A DNA stretch of 64,000 bases from Owenia fusiformis (Eukaryota > Annelida > Polychaeta > Sabellida > Oweniidae). The DNA lies in NCBI GenBank assembly GCA_903813345.2, contig CAIIXF020000005.1, positions 9,925,375-9,989,374 of the forward strand, written 5' to 3'. The first letter of the stretch is position 1, and each line of letters starts with the position of its first letter. Shown one piece after another: positions 1 to 28,959 of the stretch. The notes under the pieces were generated by a model. It was not told where the DNA came from. It searched no databases and saw only the letters and a list, made by a program, of their open reading frames with translations. Made by a program: the position numbers and the translations under genes.

Positions 1-1288
1 AGATCTAAAAATATGTGAGGCAAATTTAAATAGGTGAGGCAAATTTAAATAGGTGAGGCAAAAGGAATATAATATAATAATTATACATGTACTTCATTTT
101 TGGTTTGAATTAAAAAAAATTCTGATACCAGCCTTCACCTATTGACCAGTATACCAAAGTTTGTATTTAATATAAAACCAAAAATGAAAATCAGGTTTTT
201 GCAGAACAATTATCATAGAATTCAAAACAGAAAATGAAATTATCGCCAGAGCAAGCCATAATGGTTCAAAAAAGAAATATTTTAAATCAACACTTTAAGC
301 ATTTGTTAACCTATTTTTTAAAACTCAACACCATTTACCATATTTATTCTCTTTGTCTTGTTTCAATAAACATTTATGTAACAAATTATGTCATGAAGTC
401 CTGTAAGGCTGTCTCATAAATCGTCTCACTATCACGTTGGTGTAGGCGTAAACTCAGACATAATTCACGTACAATTTTAGTGACATTTCCCTTATATATT
501 TGACATCTGGAGGATTTTGTTTAATTTTAATTTGAATGGTACAATAATTTTGAGGCCATCATGTTTTAAATGAAAAGTATGTCATAACGCATCTTTTAAA
601 TTATATTTCTGTTTTCTATTTTTTTAAAAGATGTGAAACTAGTAAAACTATTCATTGAAAGAGTTAGACATAAAATATGTGGACTGTGATGTTCGAGACT
701 AACCCATTACCCATATGAGTAAATTGTCATAAAATCAATTATCGTAACATTATATTGTTGAAGCAATAGATTCCTATAACACAATGACATTGTACACTAA
801 GTAAAAACAGGTTAATTACCATACATGTAAATCATATGACAATTCATAATCGTATGTTTGAAAAAATTCAATATTTGATACAGTTTTTATGTTAATTTGT
901 TATTTTATCCTTGAATATCATTTACTTGACCTTAATAAAAATACACATCTGTGTTAGTTCTTATAAAGTCTTAGAAGTAGCATTAAAATTCTTGAATTAA
1001 AGTGATCAAGTTTGTTTCTTGGGACATAGTGTTAGACTTTGCTAGACATGTTATGAACTTAATGTCTGATAAAACTATTGTATGTAATATTGCACTTAGT
1101 GAATGTCATATATTTTAAATTTTGCAATCTAAGCAGAGTTTAAAAAATAATGGATTGTGCTGAAAATATTCAATGGGCAACATTACAAAAACACAATATA
1201 AGCTAAGCTATAAGCTAAGGTTTTCCAAGATTGCATCGTTCATAAAAGATTGCATCTTTAATTACAAACTGTTTATTTATTTATTCAG
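1..1288. other. intronic DNA upstream of receptor exons
   Basis: This is AT-rich sequence with no exon I can recognise. It ends in a polypyrimidine-like stretch and an AG acceptor at 1287-1288 feeding the first recognisable receptor exon, so at least its right part is an intron. The start holds a short direct duplication of a 'gaggcaaatttaaatag' phrase at about 16-58. I see no zinc-finger (DNA-binding domain) exon here. Confidence 0.6.
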
Positions 1289-3168
1289 CCTGACCCATCC
1301 AAGATGGCTAACATGCCAAACAATATGTGGGAGGAGAAGTTCATGTCCAACATGGTCCCGGTGATCACGAGGGTAGTGACATTCTGCAAACGACTTCCAG
1401 GTAACATTCATCTCTAACATTTACTTGCATCCTCTTCATTATAAATATTGTGAATTACGATTCATATACTTCTATTAAGTCAAATTGCGTTTTTAATGAT
1501 ATTGCTATATTTACATTGTAAGAAACAATTGAATTTATTGGCCTATAATCCACGATAAAACATTTCTGACATTCAATGATATTACAAATAAACTTGGCAT
1601 AATACAATGCAACCACATTTTGGATTGGTTTCAATTTCTGTAATTTCTTGTAAGCATTCCAATGGACGCCTACACTATATAAACTATCCTAATTTGATTG
1701 ATGCCTACCACATTGAAAAATCATAAATAGATCAATGTTCTGCCAGTAATAATAATATTTTTATTGCTCATTATTTCAGGGTTTCAAGAGCTTGCACAAA
1801 TTGATCAGATGAGACTCATCAAACAGGGTTCATTTGAGATTGCACTCGCTCGCTTTACTCCACTCGTAGATGAAGTGAGTGATGCAATGTATGACCCCAA
1901 CATTGAGGTGAAAATACCAAGGTGAGCAATAAAAGTGTTAACCCCATTCTCTAGCAATATACTATATTTTGATGTATAAGAGCCATATAGGTAACAAGAC
2001 AACTCACCCCTAGGACCACAAGATAACTCATCTGAACACATGGTACATGCACACCCCATAGACCATAATTGTCCATGATGAAAACTATATTGTGGAGATA
2101 TTTCTTTGTAGGAAAATGGTACAGATGTTGCCCATGGGAAAATTCCTGAATGAATTCTTCAGCTATGCCGCTGTGGTGAAGCCTCTTGAGTTATCTGACT
2201 TTGAGATGGGACTTTTGACCACCATCTTAATACTGTGCCCAGGTAAGAAAATTAAAACAATGTACAATACTTAAAATCCTCAGTGCATTAATTGTACACT
2301 TTGTGCAGTTCTTGGCTTTCTCATTAATTGTAAAGGCTAAGAATTTAGTCAGGTTGATTCAGCCATAATATATGTGGAATATTTAGCGGTATATCCCCTA
2401 CCATCCAATGTACATATAATAGAAAAAGGATCCATCCTTGTTCATGAACGTTGTGTCCTTGAGAGATGATTTATCTTATCTAGGATAGGTCATTTGTCAA
2501 AAAAATATTAATTTTTATGACACTTTTTCTTTTCATGTTCAATTAATGATTCTTTCCTTGTCATGTTTAGATCGACATGGCTTGACTAACAAGAAAGCAG
2601 TATTTAAACTACAGGGTCTATACTTACAAGCGATGAAACAGCACATATCTAAAACACATCCAGGTAAATATCAAGTTCATAAAGCAATTCAGAGTCAGAA
2701 TCCTTGAAATAAATAATACTAGGGCTTTTTGACCTTGTTATATTATTATTATCATGTGACACGGGTTGTTCTCTGAATAAACTTTTTTGTGTCATCACCA
2801 CAAGCGGTGACACATTGTAATAGTCTCCAACTTTTTTGTGGACATTGTTTAGCAGTTGCTGTTCAGTGGTTGATGTTTGGTGTTCGACAGTCAGGCGTCT
2901 GTAAAAAATTAAAGGTGCTGACATTTCATTCATTTTGCCTTTAATCAAACTATTTGATCCAGTAGTGCACAACAATTGTATAGATAGCATGTATCTTCTA
3001 TTTACAGATGATAGCGAAAGACTAACTAAGATCTTGGACACAATATCACCACTTCGTAGTATTAACGACCGTCATGCCAAATCTCTCCATCAAATGAAGA
3101 AAGATGCTTCTGAACAATTGAGCAATATGCCTGTCCTCCATGGCGAGGTTTACGATGGCAAAATCTAA
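1289..3168 (+). CDS. NR1-like nuclear receptor, ligand-binding domain exons (3' partial gene)
   Basis: Five exons join in frame: 1289-1400, 1780-1921, 2112-2242, 2571-2663 and 3008-3168 (stop TAA 3166-3168). They give 212 residues covering most of a nuclear receptor ligand-binding domain. All borders are AG/GT and the phases agree. The family signature is visible: FCKRLPGFQELAQIDQMRLI (helices 3-5), then LELSDFEMGLLTTILILCPD (helices 8-9). The C-terminus (MPVLHGEVYDGKI) resembles the PPAR helix 12 region, while the middle also resembles Rev-erb/E75, so I place it in subfamily NR1 without naming a group. Receptors of this kind are nuclear, ligand- or heme-regulated transcription factors, usually acting as dimers on DNA. 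The DNA-binding domain and start codon lie outside the window to the left. The helix-12 glutamate is kept but its spacing is one residue off from PPAR, so activation-function strength is uncertain. Confidence 0.85.
2789..2926 (+). repeat. TGTCACC dispersed repeat, copy 1
   Basis: A member of a ~145-bp family defined by the order: tgtcaccacc, aagtggtgac, tagtctccaactttttt, ggtgttcg, cgtctgtaacaaatggcagg, ggtgacattttgcatgttaa. This copy is diverged, sits in the last receptor intron and ends about 80 bp before the final exon. Confidence 0.7.
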
Positions 3169-3279
3169 GATTTTCCCTGAATCTGAACATTGTCAAAAGT
3201 GCAACAAAAATGTTGAGTCTGAGGCAGGTTCCTCGTTGCTCAACTCTCATTTATTGTACAAAATTATCATGAAAAACAT

Positions 3280-3355
3280 GATTTCCAGAAATACTAAAGA
3301 AAATTTTGAAATCAAATGATTTCCAGAAATACTAAAGAAAATTTTGAAATCAAAT
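3280..3355. repeat. 38-bp tandem duplication in receptor 3' UTR
   Basis: Two identical adjacent 38-bp copies, 3280-3317 and 3318-3355, beginning gatttccagaaatactaaag. They lie about 110 bp after the receptor stop codon, probably in its 3' UTR. Confidence 0.9.
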
Positions 3356-3486
3356 AGTTCATTGATTTAAAAAGAAAAAATGATTTAAAATCAAGAAAAT
3401 AGTGAAATTAGAAAGAAAGAAATATTCCAAGATAAAGTCGATAAAAAACTTTCCAAGAATAATAATGAAGAAAAATTTCAAATCAA

Positions 3487-3537
3487 AATAAAATCGATTG
3501 ATATTATTTACGAAGTGTAATGATCTGAAGCAATAAA
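3487..3537 (+). other. candidate polyadenylation signals of receptor gene
   Basis: Two AATAAA hexamers, at 3487-3492 and 3532-3537, lie 320-370 bp after the receptor stop. Others occur further on (near 3890), so the true cleavage site cannot be chosen from sequence. Confidence 0.4.
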
Positions 3538-4506
3538 AATCGCCGAGTCAAACACTTTTGGCCATCCACACATCAAAAGTGTAACCCGTTGTGTTTGACT
3601 TGATCGGTTTTACTGTACTCCTATAACTATGTATTCATTTATATCAATATGTGTGATGTACTAGTCTAGACAACATTATAATGCATGAGGCTTCAACTTT
3701 CATGGTTTTATCTGTTACATGTATTTTAACTGTTGATCCATTATATTGGGTTTCTTATACATTTTCCAACTGTTGTTAGAATTGGTGACACGCTATATTG
3801 GTTATGGGACAACCATCCATATATCAGTTTAAATATCCACATAATATTATTTTCTCTTAGCTTGGACAAAATTAAATCCAGTTGCTATTGAATAAAACAT
3901 TGTTGTTGTATTCTTAAAGAACATGTATAAAGAACACTATGTTATTTATTTAGTTGGGTAGGAAGGATTTTATGTCCATGTACAATTTATGAATTCAAAT
4001 GTCACAATGACATAAATATTATATCAATGTGTTATGATGTATTGGTCCAAGACCATTTTGTGCATATACTTTGTGTTATTGTGTATTTATATACAGTGTG
4101 TAAATATATTTTAATGAAGCTGACTTTGTGCCTTTGTTATTAATGTTTCTAGGATTTGAGTGAATTTTCCATACAATTTGAAAGATGTCGTGATGACCCA
4201 TTGCCACAAACTCATAACTCGTAATATGTTTGGACCCCACCAAGAATTAGTGATATGTTGCTAGATTTTGTGACTGGTTATTGGCCAAATGGTTACATTT
4301 TTTGTAGTTGCAATCGGGCCATTTTGTCATGTTGAGGTCTTATTCACCACATTTTCTTACTTCTTTTTTTAGCTGAGCCAGAGGTAAATAAACAATTTAC
4401 TTGATACTCCAAATACTCTCATAGTCCACTCATGCTATAAGTTCTTAGTTAAAACTGTACATCTTCTCATATTCTTTATGCCCATACCTAGCTCACTAAA
4501 TTGGTG
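3538..4506. other. AT-rich intergenic DNA
   Basis: No open frame of interest, RNA gene or recognisable repeat. It may include distal 3' UTR of the receptor gene. Confidence 0.5.
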
Positions 4507-4683
4507 TACAGTGAAACTTGTAAAGTGTAACCCCTCTAGAAGTAGAACACCCCTGTTAGTGGAACACTTTTTAGAGTCCCAAGAACAACTGACCTAATGT
4601 TAAATGAACCTGTATAAGTGGAACACCCTCAAAGTGGGGTGAGGTACCAAATGCGTTTCATCACTTAGACAGGTTTTACTGTA
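4507..4683. mobile_element. MITE with ACAGTAAAACCTGT-type ends
   Basis: Left end tacagtgaaacttgtaaag and right end agacaggttttactgta are inverted relative to each other. The interior repeats phrases of the form 'agtggaacacctct' and 'gaacactttttagag'. Related copies are at 18354-18492, 19102-19290, 44128-44316 and 48900-49001. The TA ends would fit a Tc1/mariner-type target, which is inference. Confidence 0.65.
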
Positions 4684-4851
4684 TATGGAACATCCTCCTT
4701 CCTGGCCAAAATTATTACTTGTCTAGAGAGGTGTTCCTTTCAAAGAGAAAATAATACATGAGACTGAATTCATTGAAAACTGTTCCATGTAATGCATAGA
4801 GGTGTCCAATTTGACAGATTTTACTGCACAATACTTCATGCATATGAATTG

Positions 4852-5050
4852 CAGGCCCGTAGCCAGAGGGGGGTTCGGGGGGTTCGGACGAACCCCCCCC
4901 CTGGCCAAAATTTCTTTCAAAATCATGCAGTTTTTCACCATTCTGGCCATTTTTTGGGTGATTTTTGGCCAAATATGCCAAAGTGAACCCCCCCCCTAGA
5001 ATTTTTGGGAAAAGTGAACCCCCCCTTGAAAAATTCTGGCTACGGGCCTG
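4852..5050. mobile_element. 199-bp MITE with GTAGCC terminal inverted repeats
   Basis: The ends are perfect inverted repeats, caggcccgtagccag on the left and ctggctacgggcctg on the right, flanked by a 5-bp target duplication AATTG (4847-4851 and 5051-5055). The interior holds C and G runs around gaacccccccc. It has no coding capacity. It is related in its ends to 8412-10449. Confidence 0.9.
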
Positions 5051-5145
5051 AATTGTGACAATCAAACGATAAGGTAAGTAAGCTCATGAGGACCATTGGT
5101 CTTATACAGGGCTAATGACGTGTTAAGGTATATCAGCATGTTCAG

Positions 5146-5540
5146 AAAGGACGATTCTCGGTTTGGAGAACAGTCTCCTGGGCTAATAATTTTTTTCATG
5201 AAAAATATAGAAATATTACCCAAATTAAACTATGATCATTCAAAAGAGGACATTTAAATCTACAAGATGTAAAGATAGCAAATCGGTCTGAAGCAGGGAT
5301 AATGCTCAAATAGACCGATTCAATATAAATACAAGTCTCGATTTGGGGAAAGAAGTTCATCAGTGTACTGCGCTAATATCTTTTTGCGAAAAATCTAGAA
5401 ATATTACCCAAATTAAATTATGACGAATTAAAAGAAGACATTCAAATCTTTATTATGTAAAAAAATCAAATTTGTCCGAAGTAGGGATAATGCTCATTTA
5501 GATTGATGAACTTCGTTCTCCAAACCGAGAATCGTCCTTT
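5146..5540. mobile_element. foldback element, left copy (ggacgattctcgg ends)
   Basis: It starts aaaggacgattctcggtttg and ends with the reverse complement, caaaccgagaatcgtccttt. The interior is made of inverted halves around 'gcagggataatgctc' phrases. A second copy, in reverse orientation, is at 7687-8064, so the two bracket the AACGTTGG element between them. Confidence 0.85.
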
Positions 5541-6042
5541 GAATGACTTCTTATTTGAGTTGCACATTATTTTCAGGTACATATAATACTGTAGCTCATT
5601 CCATACAAGGTCTACATCAGGCAGTTTTGCATATGGAATGCACAAAAATACAAAATACAAAAATATATAGATTATTACCCAGATAGCACAACGACGTTGG
5701 GCCAACGTTGGGCCAACAGCATGCCAGCCAGTGGGCCAACAGTGGCTGCCAACGTTGGCCCAACGTTGGCGTGTCCAGCCAGCCAACGTTGGTCCAACGT
5801 TGGCAGCCACCAAAGAACCAACGTTGGCCCATTGTTGGCCCAACGTTGGCAGCCACCAAAGAACCAACGTTGGTCCATCGTTGGCCCAACGTTGGTCCAT
5901 TGTTGGCCCAACGTTGGCGTGTCCAGCCAGCCAACGTCGGTCCAACGTTGGCAGCCACCTAAGAACCAACGTTGGCCCATCGTTGGCCCGCCATTGACAC
6001 AATTTACTTTTTTGTACAGCCATTGTTGGCTCCTTGGTATTA

Positions 6043-6540
6043 CAGGGCTGTCAACTTGGGACCACCTAATATGAGTGACTTCAAAATGTTGGACACCTAA
6101 GTCCAAATCTGAACACTTTTGTCCAAATTTTGAACACCTTTGGCCAACTTTTAAACACCTTTGGCCAAAGTTTGAGCACCTTTGCCAAACTTTGAGCACC
6201 TCAATTTTTCGCGCTCGCTTCGCTCGCGATGTCGTTAACGGGGGGGGGGGGGGGGGGGGGGGGGGTAGGTACGAAATTTTCCAATGAACATGCGTGACAT
6301 ATATGGGATTCGCGTGACAAATCCGAACAATTTGCGTTCGGTTTTTTTCCGACGTTCGTATTTTTACCGTATCGTAAACATATTTCGAAAAAATTTCTAC
6401 AGAAATATTTTTGCGTGACAATTACCAGGTAAAATGCGTATTTGCGTGACATTTTCTGTCACGCAAAAAAAACTGGCGTGACTTCAAATTCTTCAGCAAA
6501 TGCGTGACAAATACGCAAATTGCGGGACAGTTGACAGGCC
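6043..6540. mobile_element. hAT-like MITE nested in the AACGTTGG element
   Basis: The left end cagggctgtcaact pairs with the right end agttgacaggcc, flanked by an 8-bp direct duplication TGGTATTA (6035-6042 and 6541-6548). An 8-bp duplication and a CAGGG start are typical of hAT transposons. Inside are about four ~28-bp imperfect repeats of 'tttggccaaactttgaacacc' type, a run of 26 G (6240-6265) and several 'gcgtgaca' phrases. No transposase frame is present. Confidence 0.85.
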
Positions 6541-6886
6541 TGGTATTAGCGGCAGCCCAACTGGACCAACTGCGATTAGCCACCCAATGGGCACCAGTAG
6601 TGACGTTGGCCCGACGTCTTTGTGATATCTGGGCATTCTATACTCTTATCAGAAATGTGTTCACATATAATATCCGTTCTACATCAATAAAATATGGTGG
6701 CTTGTTTTTCCATACTAAATATATTTGGTAGCCTTATAAGTGGTTTCAACTGTATTACAAGGCGAAAATCCATATTTCTGAGGTAAACAACATTATCAGA
6801 TAATTTTGAAAGAAAATATTTCATAAAATTTACCTTAATTTTTTTAATGACTGCTGGTATGTTTTTCTTCTATTTTTAAGCAAAGC

Positions 6887-7600
6887 ATTTGCACTGATTT
6901 ATGGATAAGTGGCTTCCTGGTGTTAGCGGCAGCCACCGATGGTCCAACGTTGGCCCAACTACAATTTGCCAACTGCATTTTTGCACTGATTTATCGATAG
7001 GTGGCTTCCTGGTATTAGTGGCAGCCAACGATGGGCCAACGTTGGCCCAACTACAATTTGCCAACTGCAATTTTGCACTGATTTATCGATAGGTGGCTCC
7101 CTGGTATAAGCGGCAGCCAACGACGGGCCAACGTTGGCCCAACTACAATTTGCCAACTGCAATTTTGATCCATGGTATTAGCGGCAGCCAACGACGGGCC
7201 AACGTTGGCCCAACTACAATTTGCCAACTGCAATTTTGATCCATGGTATTAGCGGCAGCCAACGACGGGCCAACGTTGGCCCAACTACAATTTGCCAACT
7301 GCAATTTTGATCCTGTTATTAGCGGCAGCCAACGACGGGCCAACGTTGGCCCAACTACACTGTGCCAACTGCAATTTTGATCCATGGTATTAGCGGCAGC
7401 CAACGACGGGCCAACGTTGGCCCAACTACAATTTGCCAACTGCAATTTTGATCCTGTTATTAGCGGCAGCCAACGACGGGCCAACGTTGGCCCAACTACA
7501 ATTTGCCAACTGCAATTTTGATCCATGGTATTAGCGGCAGCCAACGACGGGCCAACGTTGGCCCAATTACAATTTGCCAACTGCGACCATGCCAACCAAT
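6887..7600. repeat. 92-bp and 70-bp tandem minisatellite
   Basis: About three ~92-bp units containing 'tgcactgatttatcgatagg' are followed by about six ~70-bp units starting near 7170 ('gatccatggtattagcggc ... ccaacgttggcccaactaca'). In the 70-bp part, units with 'catggtatt' and 'ctgttatt' alternate in a partial higher-order pattern (141-bp period). Confidence 0.9.
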
Positions 7601-7686
7601 GGCCACCAATAGCGACGTCGGCCCGACGTCTTTGTGCTATCTGGGTAGCTGAGCATTAATAAATATACCAGGAATATAAAAGGGAT

Positions 7687-8064
7687 AAAAGGACGATTCT
7701 CGGTTTGGAGAACGAAGTTCATCAATCTAAATGAGCATTATCCCTGCTTCGGACAAATTAAATTTTTTTTACATAATATAGATTTGAATGTCTTCTTTTG
7801 AATAGTCATAATTTAATTTGGGTAATATTTCTAGATTTTTCACGTATTGGCGCAGTACACTGATGAACTTCTTTCCCCAAATCGAGACTTGTATTTTATT
7901 AAATCGGTCTAATTGAGCGTTATCCCTGCTTCAGACCAATGTGTTATTTTTACATCTTGTAGATCTCTTTTGAATATTCATAGTTTAATTTGGGTAATAT
8001 TTCAATATTTTTCATGAAAAAAATATTAGCCCAGGAGACTTCTCCAAACCGAGAATCGTCCTTT
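7687..8064. mobile_element. foldback element, right copy (ggacgattctcgg ends)
   Basis: Same element as 5146-5540 in the opposite orientation. The phrase order is reversed, for example ggagaacgaagttcatc comes first and gcccaggagacttctcc last. The ends are aaaaggacgattctcggttt and caaaccgagaatcgtccttt. Confidence 0.85.
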
Positions 8065-8310
8065 GGTGATAAATATTTTTTGTACCTTTTAAAAGTAGGT
8101 CACTGAATTTTCATTCATTGTACAAAATTATCTGACCTCAGTTTGTAATCTAGACCTAAAGAATGAGGTATGGGTTTGGGTACCTGAAAATAATGCAGGA
8201 CTCCAATCAGCAACCCATATTAATACATGAACATTTCTGAATATACAGAACTACCTTATTATAATGTAATTACAGTCTTGTAAATGAGGTCACACAAATC
8301 ATAGCAAATT

Positions 8311-8411
8311 CAATCTAATTTTGTTATTGTGTTTAGGATGTCACATATAACATTAGATCAATATAATCAATCTAATTTTGTTATTGTGTTTAGGATGTCA
8401 CATATAACATT
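8311..8411. repeat. 57-bp tandem duplication interrupted by an element
   Basis: Unit 1 is 8311-8367. Unit 2 begins at 8368 and is broken at 8411, where the 8412-10449 element is inserted. The rest of unit 2 resumes on the far side at 10450 (acattagatcaatataa). The duplication therefore came before the insertion. Confidence 0.85.
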
Positions 8412-10449
8412 CAGTGGCGTAGCCAGGATTTGGTGACCGGGGGTTCTATTTTCGTTTATTCACAAATCCCCCCCCCCCCTCTTCATTTGGGTTCCTCAAA
8501 TAAAAACCTTTTTGTGCAATTTGTACAATTACACTCCCTCCAAAAGTTTGGCAATCCTAACTCACCCATTGGATTATGTATTAAAGCATCTTTAAGTTTG
8601 AATTCTTTTTTATTTATTTTGTTACGAAAAAACTTTGGGAGGGGAAATATAATTCATTTTAATACCTTCATTAAGTTAAGTAGACAATTGAATTTGAATT
8701 TTATCAATCAAAATGATGTCTTTATTTACGTTAAGCAAAGTCTGAAAGTAATAGGCTTTATCAAGAAACCTCTCTCATTGAAATAACACAGGACGTAAAA
8801 ATGATTTTCAAAAATGACCGTGTTAGCTTTGTAACTTTAATGTTCACAAAGTAAAATAAACAGGCAACGTGCAAAAAAGTCAGACAACTTATAATTAATT
8901 TTCTGCCTCAAAATATATTTCGGTGAATCTTTTACTAAATATATATCCTGACATCTGATTTGCCTCGAATCCACCATTATTTCGTCTGATTTCTGGAAGA
9001 CCCTGGAGCATGTTTTGTTACCAAGGGATATCAACTATTTCGCACAATTTATTCTTTAACAAGCTACTTCATCTAGGACAAAATAAATCACCTCATGCAA
9101 TGACTTATCATTATTTTGCAGGAATTTTGTTGGAAGCCAGTTCGGATCAAATGCAAGGCAAGGCGCAAACACCCTATAAATTCCGAAAGATCGCTCTTCT
9201 ATGATAACTTTTCACAACGTTTACGCGAATGATTTTTTAACTATCCGGGGTAGTCGTATTAATGATGAAAACATATGTTATTAAAATTAGTGGGTCTCCG
9301 TTATGCTTTGTTTTAAAAAGTTTAAATATTTCTTTGGACGTCCCCGGAGCTCAGTGGCACGTCCCCTGGAGCAGATCAACTGCAACTGATGATAAAAACG
9401 TTTTGGTGGATATAAATCATATACAAGCGACTGTTCGAATATAAAACGTATTTTGTTAAGTTCAGACGGCTTGATAATAAATTAGGCCTTCATTATTTGA
9501 AGATTAATACCATATGATTTTTCAATGTTTTTTATTATGTAATTTATTCGCTAAACATATCATGACATTAACATGAAAACGGAGAGCAAGTAAAATGGAA
9601 CGATAACAATTTGAATTCTATACAAATCTTAGATGAGTGGAGTGTATCTGAAAAAATCATTTTTTGCAATGATTGATTTTTCTTTGAAAAAGTGATGGAT
9701 AAATTAATACTGAACAAATGAAAGAATGAATAAAATTGAACAAATGCTTGAATTTATAAATGATATACGCTTTTAAATAATTCATTTCACAACGTTTTTA
9801 ATTAATTTTCTGCAATTGGTTTGGGGTACTTGCCAGCCCCAGGGGCTGTTCCAAGAAATATTTTAAATTGTAATTGAAATAAAACAAAACAGAGATGTAC
9901 ACATTTGAAAGAACATTTGTTTCATCAATATTACGACTATTCCAGATATTTATTCGTAATTGTTGTAAAAATCATTCGGAGTATGGGACGTCTGCATTGT
10001 TTTCAATAACTTTCAATAACTTCGTATTGGACCAGAACTGGCTTAAAACAAAATTCCTACAGAGGACTGATTTAGCTATTGCCCAAGATGGGTTATTTTG
10101 TCCGAGAAGAAGCAGCTTTTAAGTTAATTGTGCGAAATTATTGTTATTTCTAAATGTAAAATCTCATGCTCTGGGGCAATAAATCTCACCCCGTATGCCT
10201 AAGGTTGCAAAACGGTTTGAGGGAAGTGTAACTTCACTATGACATGTGTTTTAACAAAATAATGCTCTCGTGTTCACCATAACAAATATCAATTTATTTA
10301 CTGGTCATATAAACCTATGCCTAGTTTTCAAATAGCATGTAGTTATTTAATGTTTCTGGTTATATGCATTTTTCCACAAAATGATATTTTGGGAAATCCT
10401 GACCGGGGGTTCGTTCGAACCCACCGAACCCCCGCTGCCTACGGCTATG
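8412..10449. mobile_element. 2.04-kb non-autonomous element with GTAGCC ends
   Basis: The left end cagtggcgtagccaggattt pairs imperfectly with the right end gcctacggctatg. Both subterminal regions carry 'gaccgggggttc'. A 5-bp duplication ACATT flanks it (8407-8411 and 10450-10454). The interior is AT-rich with only short frames and no transposase motif I can see, so it looks like a non-autonomous or decayed copy. Confidence 0.75.
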
Positions 10450-10598
10450 ACATTAGATCAATATAAGTCTGTTATAATAGTACTGCTTTCAGTCTGCTCC
10501 AATGTTTCTTTGAAGCGTACGATTAAATCGTTCGCTAACCGTGTAGCAAATTGAGCTGTCAAATGTTATATGTGGCGTGTCACTTCAGTGAGTTCAAA

Positions 10599-28959
<18,361 letters not shown>

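Larger units (their letters stand above)
5687..7646. mobile_element. AACGTTGG minisatellite element with acccagatagcaca ends
   Basis: The left end acccagatagcacaacgacg (from 5687) is the inverse of the right end cgacgtctttgtgctatctg (to about 7644), which marks the termini of a non-autonomous element. A further end-like motif at 6601-6637 (cgacgtctttgtgatatctg) suggests two elements head to tail, 5687-6637 and a second reaching 7646. The interior is dominated by palindromic ccaacgttggcccaacgttg units. Open frames here only translate the repeat (recurring 'NVGPTL' peptides) and are not genes. Confidence 0.8.

Noticed and set aside
234-419. 61-codon open frame as an upstream receptor exon
   Set aside because: No donor at its end, no cysteine pattern of a nuclear receptor DNA-binding domain and no homology to a hinge.
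4715-5065. Open frames with RSQNFSRGG and PPEPPSGYGP on the minus strand
   Set aside because: They run through the 199-bp MITE, whose ends and C/G runs create such peptides.
5466-6421. Long overlapping open frames on both strands rich in NVGPTL, QRW and PPPPPPPP
   Set aside because: They translate the AACGTTGG minisatellite and the 26-G run in several frames. No codon bias, start context or domain; a repeat effect.
6876-7595. Open frames with repeated QLANCSWANVGPSLAA
   Set aside because: Direct translation of the 92/70-bp tandem units on the minus strand.
6887-7600. CRISPR-like regular array
   Set aside because: Units are contiguous tandem copies without unique spacers, in an intron-bearing eukaryotic genome.
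8430-10122. Short open frames (60-118 codons) inside the 8412-10449 element as transposase remnants
   Set aside because: No DDE/D motif, zinc finger or similarity that I can recognise.
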